From positions 1 to 6,527 of the forward strand of contig JACMOA010000366.1 in the NCBI GenBank assembly GCA_014378225.1: 6,527 nt of DNA. Direction: 5' to 3'. Position 1 is the stretch's first letter. Every line of letters starts with the position of its first letter. The translations under genes and the position numbers were made by a program. The notes under the pieces were generated by a model. The model saw nothing but the letters and a program-made list of their open reading frames with translations. It was not told the origin of the DNA and did no database searches. This DNA comes from Deinococcales bacterium. GTDB lineage: Bacteria > Deinococcota > Deinococci > Deinococcales > Deinococcaceae. Below, piece by piece: positions 1 through 4,710 of the stretch.

Positions 1-471
1 AAAAGAGTGAAAACCGCGCAGTGCGTGGGCTGGACCTACGGAGCTTGCCACTCGGGGATGGGGTACATCGGCCTCACCCTCTGCAATCAGTTCCACCTGA
101 AAACCGTCTGGGTCAGCAAAAACGAGTGCGGGCGTAGCAAAACGAACCGTTTCACAGTAGGACAGACCCATCCCCTCGAGCCGTCCCTTCCAGAACTCGA
201 GCGCGTTTGGGGCCACCGAATAAGCAAAAGCCGCCGTTTCACCGTTGCCGCGCTTGCCCTTTTGAGCGCCCTGCCAGGGAAAAAAGGTCATCAGGGTTCC
301 AGGGCTACCGATTTCGTCGCCGTAGTACAGATGGTAAGTGCCAGGGTCGTCAAAGTTTACCGTGACCTTGACCAGCCGTTGGCCCAGTAGCCCAGCGTAA
401 AAATCCACGTTGCGTTGCGTGTCGCCACACATGGCGGTCAGGTGATGAAGGCCCTGCACAGGGGTGGTCAT
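1..471 (-). CDS. Ring-cleaving dioxygenase, VOC/glyoxalase superfamily (3' part missing)
   Basis: The 157 visible residues begin MTTPVQGLHHLTAMCGDTQR and carry a typical first module of the PcpA/MhqO type of Fe(II) extradiol dioxygenases: LHHLTA (8-13), NVDFYAGLLGQRLVKVTVNFDDPGTYHLYYGDE is recognisable across residues 21-53, then GSPGTLMTFFPW (55-66) and FADPDGFQVELI (118-129). In PcpA the iron ligands are His11, His227 and Glu276. His10 here aligns with the first, and the other two would lie beyond the window. The family opens hydroquinone- or catechol-type rings in the cytosol, often in quinone or aromatic detoxification. The frame is open to base 1, so the gene is truncated only by the window edge. 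I see no clear Shine-Dalgarno before the ATG. It is transcribed away from coaX. The exact substrate cannot be told; the family call is secure. Confidence 0.88.
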   Translation of the reverse strand, partial: MTTPVQGLHHLTAMCGDTQRNVDFYAGLLGQRLVKVTVNFDDPGTYHLYYGDEIGSPGTLMTFFPWQGAQKGKRGNGETAAFAYSVAPNALEFWKGRLEGMGLSYCETVRFATPALVFADPDGFQVELIAEGEADVPHPRVASSVGPAHALRGFHSF

Positions 472-493
472 GAGCGCATTAAATCACTGTGAA

Positions 494-499
494 AGGGTA
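494..499 (-). promoter_or_regulatory. Candidate -10 hexamer (TACCCT) for the dioxygenase gene
   Basis: TACCCT on the minus strand fits a TANNNT -10 and ends 22 nt before the ATG, leaving a short leader of about 15 nt. No good -35 is visible. The same hexamer precedes coaX and the HAD gene. It is a weak call because the motif is short and also occurs inside sbcD. Confidence 0.3.
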
Positions 500-530
500 T
501 TTGCGGTGAGTTGTGGCGCATTTTGCTCGA

Positions 531-572
531 GTTATAAGTTTGCTTCTTTAGCAAAATAAGCAAACTTATAAC
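531..572. repeat. 15-bp perfect inverted repeat, possible operator
   Basis: GTTATAAGTTTGCTT at 531-545 is exactly complementary to AAGCAAACTTATAAC at 558-572, with a 12-nt spacer. A second AGCAAA at 550-555 in the spacer could pair with TTTGCT at 539-544 instead, so the left arm has two possible partners. The outer ends read TATAAC outward on each strand, resembling back-to-back -10 elements. It lies between the divergent dioxygenase and coaX starts and has no T-run, so an operator or divergent promoter element fits better than a terminator. No regulator binding is proven. Confidence 0.75.
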
Positions 573-611
573 GTTGAACGCCCAAGATGGTTTTAGCGTT
601 TGACGTTTGCG
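570..611. repeat. Imperfect hairpin carrying interspersed-repeat motifs
   Basis: ACGTTGAACGC (571-581) pairs with GCGTTTGACGT (596-606) over 11 positions, two of them G-U wobbles in plus-strand RNA, around a 14-nt loop. On the reverse strand it contains GCAAACGTCAAACG (597-610) and GCGTTCAACGTT (570-581). Both also occur, in the same order, in the sbcD-sbcC spacer. It abuts the 15-bp inverted repeat and lies about 70 nt upstream of the coaX start. It is probably a short or internally deleted copy of the same repeat family. Confidence 0.55.
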
Positions 612-665
612 ATTCTTTCAATTTCTCTATCTCCAGACAAAAACGCTCAATACCCCAGAAACTTG

Positions 666-671
666 TACCCT
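666..671 (+). promoter_or_regulatory. Candidate -10 hexamer (TACCCT) for leaderless coaX
   Basis: TACCCT ends 9 nt before the coaX ATG, so transcription would begin at or within a few nucleotides of the start codon. This agrees with the lack of a Shine-Dalgarno. No convincing -35 is seen. Confidence 0.4.
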
Positions 672-680
672 AGTTCCATC

Positions 681-1463
681 ATGTCCCACCTTCTCGCGGT
701 TGATGTCGGTAATACCTCCACGGTCCTCGGTTTGCTGGACTCGAGCGACAAAGTGCTGCACTCCTGGCGCATTCGCACAGACCGCGCCCTGCTGCCGGAC
801 AACTACGCCCTGACCCTGCGCGGTCTGCTCGAGCTGTCCAATTCTCCTGCACCAGACGCGGCGATTCTCTCGAGCGTGGCCCCACCCGTGGGCGCAAACA
901 TCAGAGTCGCCCTCGAGCGCTATTGGAAGATTCCCACGCTCGAGGTGGGCGCAAACAATCTCGACGGATACATCAGCATCGAGTTCCCCGAAAAAGGCGC
1001 GGTGGGTGCAGACCGCTTGGTGAACATGGTGGGGGCAATGCGCTACCTTGAGCCGCTGGGGTATGGCATTGTGGTGGATTTTGGCACGGCTACCACTTTT
1101 GACGTGGTGGCGCAGCCCAACCGCTTTCTGAGCGGTGTGATTGCGCCCGGTCCCATGACCAGTGCCGACGCTCTGTTCAGTGCCACTGCCAAACTCCCTC
1201 GAGTGGCTCTGACTGCGCCTACACAGGCGATGGGCCGCAGTACGGTAGAGGCTATTCAAAGTGGTTTGGTGTTTGGCTACGCTGAAATGGTGGACGGCAT
1301 GGTGCGGCGGCTCTCGAGCGAATTGCCTCAGAAACCTCGAGTGATTGCCACCGGAGGGTTTGCCCGCACGCTCGAGGGGATTTGTAGGGAAATTGAGGTG
1401 TTTGACGACGACGTAACCCTGCGCGGACTGGTCAAAATCTGGCGAGACCGGGGTGGGGTTTGA
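681..1463 (+). CDS. coaX: Type III pantothenate kinase
   Basis: This 260-residue protein phosphorylates pantothenate to 4'-phosphopantothenate using ATP, the first committed step of coenzyme A synthesis in the cytosol. It has the ASKHA-fold signatures of the CoaX family: DVGNTST (8-14, phosphate-binding loop with Asp8), EKGAVGADRLVN (104-115, with Asp111), VDFGTATTFD (132-141, with Asp133), FLSGVIAPGP (149-158), GRSTVEAIQSG (185-195) and ATGGFA (223-228). The length matches typical CoaX. The frame is open upstream to 600, but family proteins begin at the MxxLLAVDVGNT segment, so the ATG at 681 is chosen. Type III enzymes usually need a monovalent cation and resist CoA feedback; this is family knowledge. 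The gene faces the DinB-fold gene with only 20 nt between the stops and no visible terminator. Confidence 0.95.
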   Translation: MSHLLAVDVGNTSTVLGLLDSSDKVLHSWRIRTDRALLPDNYALTLRGLLELSNSPAPDAAILSSVAPPVGANIRVALERYWKIPTLEVGANNLDGYISIEFPEKGAVGADRLVNMVGAMRYLEPLGYGIVVDFGTATTFDVVAQPNRFLSGVIAPGPMTSADALFSATAKLPRVALTAPTQAMGRSTVEAIQSGLVFGYAEMVDGMVRRLSSELPQKPRVIATGGFARTLEGICREIEVFDDDVTLRGLVKIWRDRGGV

Positions 1464-1483
1464 CGCTCGAGGGGTTGGGTTCA

Positions 1484-1969
1484 CTAACGCTGATAAAACG
1501 AGGGCGGCTCAATGCTCAGCAGACGCAAATACACATAACCCTGCGCCCGGTGGTGAATTTCGTTGTCAATCAGGTAGAGCGCAAGGTGAAACAGGGGTCT
1601 CACCGGAAATCCATACGCAGACTCCTGGGCCAGCAGACGTTCTGAACTCACTTCTTTCCAGGCACGCTCGAGGGTTGCGGTCATTTTATCCCAAGCCTCG
1701 AGCAACGCGGTTTTGCTGTCCAGCTTTGAGTAATCGGTCATGACGGTGGACCACTCGCCCGTTTTAAACCCCTCGAGCGTGGGTTCCACCATGCCCAGAA
1801 TTTCAATCATCATGCTGCCAAAGGAGCGCATCGGTGGGGCGGGTTGAAAGGTGAACAGTTGGTCTTCCGGGAAGACTTCTATGGTTTTGCGGGTGAGTCC
1901 CCGGTGTCCCTGCCAGTGCTCGAGCAATTCTTGCGGCGTGATAAGGGCTGGGGCGTTTAGCGTGGTCAT
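1484..1969 (-). CDS. DinB-fold (DinB/YfiT-like) metal-binding family protein
   Basis: This 161-residue protein fits the DinB-like four-helix-bundle superfamily (not E. coli DNA polymerase IV, which shares the name). The clearest signature is the C-terminal helix IDNEIHHRAQGYVYLR (134-149), matching the family's HE-x-HHRGQ helix, with His139 and His140 as likely metal ligands. His18 or His22 in the first helix may supply another. The second-helix segment RSFGSMMIEIL (48-58) lacks the His that many members have there, so metal binding is uncertain. Members include thiol-dependent transferases such as the bacillithiol and mycothiol S-transferases and many stress proteins of unknown substrate. 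The start is well supported by AGGAGG six bases upstream. The gene diverges from the WYL regulator, a plausible controller. Function beyond the fold is not known. Confidence 0.82.
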   Translation of the reverse strand: MTTLNAPALITPQELLEHWQGHRGLTRKTIEVFPEDQLFTFQPAPPMRSFGSMMIEILGMVEPTLEGFKTGEWSTVMTDYSKLDSKTALLEAWDKMTATLERAWKEVSSERLLAQESAYGFPVRPLFHLALYLIDNEIHHRAQGYVYLRLLSIEPPSFYQR

Positions 1970-1975
1970 CGGATG

Positions 1976-1981
1976 CCTCCT
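1976..1981 (-). promoter_or_regulatory. Strong Shine-Dalgarno (AGGAGG) for the DinB-fold gene
   Basis: AGGAGG on the minus strand lies six bases before the ATG at 1969. It is the only consensus ribosome-binding site I see in the window, in contrast with the leaderless-looking starts of its neighbours, and it fixes the start codon. Confidence 0.85.
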
Positions 1982-1983
1982 GA

Positions 1984-2003
1984 GTGAACCAGAATGTGTT
2001 CAC
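1984..2003. promoter_or_regulatory. Candidate operator dyad GTGAAC-N8-GTTCAC
   Basis: Two perfect 6-bp half-sites, with centres 14 bp apart, sit between the divergent DinB-fold and WYL genes, close to where the DinB-fold promoter should be. The size suits a dimeric helix-turn-helix protein, and the adjacent WYL regulator is the obvious candidate. Six-bp arms can arise by chance, so this is a moderate call. Confidence 0.45.
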
Positions 2004-2057
2004 CTCGAGCACAGCTTACCCCCCATTCCCGTCAGGAGCTGTCGTCAATCTGTGCCA

Positions 2058-2063
2058 TACTTT
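2058..2063 (+). promoter_or_regulatory. Candidate -10 (TACTTT, overlapping CATACT) for leaderless WYL gene
   Basis: TACTTT fits TANNNT and ends five bases before the ATG at 2069; the overlapping CATACT at 2056-2061 is an alternative. Either places the transcript start at or near the start codon. The TTGGGGC just before the ATG is a poor Shine-Dalgarno at too short a distance. Confidence 0.35.
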
Positions 2064-2068
2064 GGGGC

Positions 2069-3022
2069 ATGTACGACCCTTCCATGCGGGTGCTCACCGT
2101 GCTCGAGCTGCTTCAGGTTCACACTCACCTGACCGGACCCGAACTGGCCCGCAGGCTCGAGGTTAGCACCCGCACGGTGCAGCGTTATGTGGCTCGCCTT
2201 CAGGATTTAGGGATTCCGGTGGAGTCTAGCCGGGGCGTGGGCGGCTCATACCGTCTGAGTCCGGGTTTTCGGCTGCCCCCGCTGATGTTCAATAACGATG
2301 AAGCCTTTGCACTTTCTCTGGGCTTGCGGGCGCTGGGGCACTTGGGGCTGGACGCGCCCGTTTTGGGCGCACTGAGCGCGGGTCTCAAGCTCGAGCGGGT
2401 GTTGCCCTTTAGTGTAGCCGAGCGGGTGCGCGGCGTGGAAGATGCCGTCACGCTGGACCCCACGCCCTGGACCATTCCCACCGACCCAGACATCTTGCAG
2501 GGTGCGGCAATGGCCATCCGCTCGAGCCGCCGAGTAGCTTTTTCCTATCAGAACCACGCGGGCGAGGCGTCCCGGCGTGAGGTCTCGCCTTACAGCGTGT
2601 TGCACCACGACGGACGCTGGTATCTGGTGGGTCACTGCCACCTGCGTGACTCGGTGCGAATCTTTCGGCTGGACCGCATCCGGGAGCCGTCGGTGCTCGA
2701 GCAGACTTTCGTGCGGCCCGAGGGTTTCGACGCCAAAGCTTTTTTGTATTCCCGTATGCCCTTTGTGCAGGAAGCCCACCAAATCGAGGTCTGGCTGGAC
2801 TGTCCGCTCGAGGAGGTTCGCAAAAAACTGCCTAGCTCGAGGGTTCAACTCGAGGAACTTAGGGGTGGCACAAGGTTAAGCTGCACCCGTGACCTACTCG
2901 AGCCATTTGCAGCGATGCTGTTAGGGTTGGGAGTCCGGCTCGAGGTGGTGGGTCCACCCGGTCTCAAAGAGGTCTTCTTAACCCTAGCTCAGCGGGCCAG
3001 CGCCGCCGCTCACTCGCCCTGA
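2069..3022 (+). CDS. HTH-WYL transcriptional regulator
   Basis: This 317-residue protein has the three-part plan of WYL-domain regulators. An N-terminal winged helix-turn-helix (about 6-63) has the recognition helix STRTVQRYVARLQDLGIP (33-50) and the wing GVGGSYRL (56-63). A WYL domain (about 145-210) contains GRWYLVGHC (182-190, with the eponymous Trp184-Tyr185-Leu186) and RIFRLDRI (197-204). A C-terminal WCX-like segment spans about 235-310. WYL domains sense ligands, in some cases nucleic acids or nucleotides, and many act in DNA-damage or phage-defence control; which applies here is unknown. The frame is open upstream to an ATG at 1994, but family proteins start close to the HTH, so the ATG at 2069 is preferred. 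The 3' end overlaps the opposing HAD gene by 13 bp. Confidence 0.93.
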   Translation: MYDPSMRVLTVLELLQVHTHLTGPELARRLEVSTRTVQRYVARLQDLGIPVESSRGVGGSYRLSPGFRLPPLMFNNDEAFALSLGLRALGHLGLDAPVLGALSAGLKLERVLPFSVAERVRGVEDAVTLDPTPWTIPTDPDILQGAAMAIRSSRRVAFSYQNHAGEASRREVSPYSVLHHDGRWYLVGHCHLRDSVRIFRLDRIREPSVLEQTFVRPEGFDAKAFLYSRMPFVQEAHQIEVWLDCPLEEVRKKLPSSRVQLEELRGGTRLSCTRDLLEPFAAMLLGLGVRLEVVGPPGLKEVFLTLAQRASAAAHSP

Positions 3023-3612
3023 GCCATCCACGCCTCGAGTTCGCTTAAAAACCGTTCGTGCTCGAGGGCGGAATACAAAATGGTGGAAAATCCTAACGCT
3101 CGAGCGGCCACCAGATTCTCTTCCACGTCGTCCACAAAGATGCTTTTTTCCGGTGGCACACCCACCGCCTCACTGAGTTTGCGAAACGAAACCGGGTCAG
3201 GCTTTTTAACCCCAATCAGGTTAGAAAACACCATTGTGTCAAAACGGCTCCAGCGCGGGTCGGCCTGCAATTTTTCGTGAACCACCGGGTAATTGTTGCT
3301 CAACAGTCCCACCTTGAACGCTCGAGGGATAGTTGGAAAAAAATCGTACATGGCAACATTTTCGCGGATGCTTCCCAGATAAAGGGTCTCAAACTCGAGA
3401 TAATCGGCCTTCATTCCCGTTTCTTCTTGCATCACGTTCCAGAAGTGCTCGAGGGTCCACTCGCCCACCTCGAGATGCTTCACAAACTTGAAATAGCTGG
3501 CCCTAACCTGCTCGAGCGGAACTCCGTAGGTGTCACTCATGCGCTGGGTGGCGTTTCCGTCAAAAGTTCCCACCGTAAAAACTCCGCCCCAATCAAAGGT
3601 GATGGCTCTCAT
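3010..3612 (-). CDS. HAD-family hydrolase (subfamily IA, YihX-like)
   Basis: The 200 residues contain all four HAD motifs: I, FDWGGVF (6-12, nucleophile Asp7); II, LLSNN (103-107, Ser105); III, GVKKPDP (134-140, Lys137); and IV, FVDDVEEN (159-166, Asp161 and Asp162). The helical cap between motifs I and II (about 15-95) marks subfamily I. Motif I has Gly in place of the usual second Asp (DxG rather than DxD). This also occurs in YihX-type phosphatases, but it leaves general acid catalysis uncertain. A cytosolic phosphatase or dehalogenase-like hydrolase acting on a small molecule is likely; the substrate cannot be deduced. It ends tail to tail with the WYL gene, overlapping it by 13 bp, and starts with no visible Shine-Dalgarno. 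Confidence 0.92.
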   Translation of the reverse strand: MRAITFDWGGVFTVGTFDGNATQRMSDTYGVPLEQVRASYFKFVKHLEVGEWTLEHFWNVMQEETGMKADYLEFETLYLGSIRENVAMYDFFPTIPRAFKVGLLSNNYPVVHEKLQADPRWSRFDTMVFSNLIGVKKPDPVSFRKLSEAVGVPPEKSIFVDDVEENLVAARALGFSTILYSALEHERFLSELEAWMAQGE

Positions 3613-3623
3613 GGGTTTAGTTT

Positions 3624-3629
3624 AGGGTA
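3624..3629 (-). promoter_or_regulatory. Candidate -10 hexamer (TACCCT) for the HAD gene
   Basis: TACCCT on the minus strand ends 11 nt before the ATG at 3612, giving an almost leaderless transcript. It is the third start-proximal copy of this exact hexamer in the window. Confidence 0.38.
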
Positions 3630-3680
3630 GGCGCTCGAGGGAATTTTGCAGAAGCCTAGGGTGGGGTCTGGCTCGAGGCT

Positions 3681-3741
3681 CACACTCACCAGGCCACACA
3701 CTCACCAGGCCACACACTCACCAGGCCACACACTCATCAGG
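3681..3741. repeat. 16-bp tandem repeat, about 3.8 copies
   Basis: Three identical copies of CACACTCACCAGGCCA (3681-3696, 3697-3712, 3713-3728) are followed by a diverging fourth (CACACTCATCAGG, 3729-3741). It lies in the 249-nt spacer between the divergent HAD and DUF2071 genes. There are no spacers between units, so it is not CRISPR. Identical units point to recent slippage. The unit length is not a multiple of three, and nothing suggests it is coding. Confidence 0.95.
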
Positions 3742-3774
3742 GGTCAGACGCTACCCCGTGTGTAGCTTGAATGT

Positions 3775-3792
3775 GCAAACTTCGCAAGTTTC
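3775..3792. repeat. Short inverted repeat AAACTT-CGC-AAGTTT
   Basis: Six-bp arms (3777-3782 and 3786-3791) flank a 3-bp centre, and a further AAGTTT follows at 3795-3800. The first arm is part of GCAAACTT (3775-3782), which also occurs at 560-567 inside the 15-bp inverted repeat upstream of coaX. A regulator binding site is possible; the evidence is thin. Confidence 0.4.
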
Positions 3793-3830
3793 TCAAGTTT
3801 TCCAGTCTTGGCTACGGCCCTCGAGTCAAA

Positions 3831-3860
3831 TTGACCTGTCCCTACCCAGTACACTTTATG
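3831..3860 (+). promoter_or_regulatory. Candidate promoter for the DUF2071 gene
   Basis: TTGACC (3831-3836) resembles a -35. TACACT (3850-3855) fits TANNNT and ends six bases before the ATG, but lies only 13 nt from TTGACC. A weaker -10 (TTTATG, 3855-3860) would give 18-nt spacing. Either implies a leaderless or nearly leaderless message. Confidence 0.35.
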
Positions 3861-3861
3861 A

Positions 3862-4584
3862 ATGCAGGGCCTTGAACCTTTATCCATCACACGCCGCCCG
3901 ATTTTGAACATGACCTGGCTGGACCTCGCCTTTTTACACTGGCGGGTTCCAGCCGACGCGCTCGAGCGCACCCTGCCCGCCGGACTTCGGTTGCAAACCT
4001 TTGACGGCAGCGCGTGGCTGGGCGTGGTTCCCTTTCGCATGGCCGATGTGAGGGCCACTGGGTTACCCCGAGTGCCTGGAACCCACGCTTTTCTCGAGCT
4101 GAACCTGCGAACTTACGTCACCGATGGCACTAGGCCGGGTGTGTGGTTTTACAGCCTGGACTGCGAAAACCTGCTGGCGGTACGGGGGGCTAGAGCCGCC
4201 TTTCACCTGCCCTATCTGGACGCTAGAATGCGAACCAAACACCACGGAGACCTCTTAGATTACTCGAGCGTTCGCACCCATCCGGGGCATCTCCCCGCTA
4301 CCTTCCGGGGGCAGTACGGGGCCTGGGGACCTGCTTTTCAGAGCGTTCCCGGCACGCTCGAGCACTGGCTGACCGAGCGCTATTGCCTGTACAGTGCGGA
4401 CAGGGCGGGGCGCGTTTACCGGGGCGAGATTCGCCACCCATCCTGGACCCTGCAAGCGGCAGAGGTCCATATTTTTGAGAACACTCTGGCTCTGCCGTTG
4501 GGTCTCGAGCTGGGTCGTGTTCCAGACGCCGCGCATTTTTCGAGGCGGCTCGAGGTGTCTGCATGGTTGCTAGGGCGGGTATAG
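3862..4584 (+). CDS. DUF2071 (YqjF-like) family protein
   Basis: This 240-residue soluble protein matches the DUF2071/YqjF family through a series of recognisable segments: WLDLAFLHWRVP (19-30), LPAGLRLQTFDGSAWLGVVPFRM (38-60), FLELNLRTYV (77-86), GVWFYSLDCEN (93-103), FHLPYLDARM (114-123) and HWLTERYCLY (168-177). The length is typical. No signal peptide or membrane helix is apparent. The biochemical role of the family is not established, so none is assigned. The ATG at 3862 is chosen because it includes the short RRP stretch (11-13) that usually precedes the first motif; an internal ATG at 3910 would remove that stretch. It lies 126 nt upstream of sbcD on the same strand; cotranscription is possible but sbcD has its own candidate promoter. 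Confidence 0.9.
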   Translation: MQGLEPLSITRRPILNMTWLDLAFLHWRVPADALERTLPAGLRLQTFDGSAWLGVVPFRMADVRATGLPRVPGTHAFLELNLRTYVTDGTRPGVWFYSLDCENLLAVRGARAAFHLPYLDARMRTKHHGDLLDYSSVRTHPGHLPATFRGQYGAWGPAFQSVPGTLEHWLTERYCLYSADRAGRVYRGEIRHPSWTLQAAEVHIFENTLALPLGLELGRVPDAAHFSRRLEVSAWLLGRV

Positions 4585-4693
4585 GGCAAACAGGATACCG
4601 ACTTTGTTGACCAGAGATGCACTCGAGCAAGCCTTTGAAAACGACCTTTCCGGTGAATGTTTGCAAGGCAAGCCGCCCACCCTCACAACCCGC

Positions 4694-4699
4694 TATTAT
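4694..4699 (+). promoter_or_regulatory. Candidate -10 (TATTAT) for sbcD
   Basis: TATTAT lies 11 nt before the sbcD ATG, a close match to TATAAT and to TANNNT. No Shine-Dalgarno is visible, so a leaderless or very short leader is likely. No good -35 is found. The 126-nt spacer after the DUF2071 gene contains no obvious terminator. Confidence 0.45.
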
Positions 4700-4710
4700 G
4701 TTTCCTACAT

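Noticed and set aside
7..390. 127-residue plus-strand ORF opposite the dioxygenase
   Set aside because: It is the antisense shadow of a clear family member on the minus strand and has no recognisable motif.
531..572. Rho-independent terminator
   Set aside because: The stem is AT-rich, no T-run follows on either strand, and it lies upstream of both flanking genes.
600..680. Upstream extension of coaX to the ATG at 600
   Set aside because: The 27 extra residues do not resemble the CoaX N-terminus, which begins a few residues before DVGNT, and they would run through the hairpin motif at 596-611. A TACCCT -10 candidate lies inside this stretch.
627..1484. 285-residue minus-strand ORF opposite coaX
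   Set aside because: It is long but antisense to a well-conserved gene, its composition is rich in His, Arg and Gln as expected of a shadow frame, and it has no family motif.
1994..2068. Upstream extension of the WYL regulator to 1994
   Set aside because: The extra residues fall within the divergent promoter region and overlap the candidate operator. The HTH begins right after the ATG at 2069.
2246..2848. 200-residue minus-strand ORF opposite the WYL gene
   Set aside because: Antisense shadow of a GC-rich gene; no recognisable domain.
3681..3741. CRISPR array
   Set aside because: The 16-bp units are directly adjacent without unique spacers, and no cas gene is present.
4585..4710. RNA gene or terminator between the DUF2071 gene and sbcD
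   Set aside because: Apart from the TATTAT near sbcD, I see no stable hairpin with a T-run and no tRNA-like features in these 126 nt.
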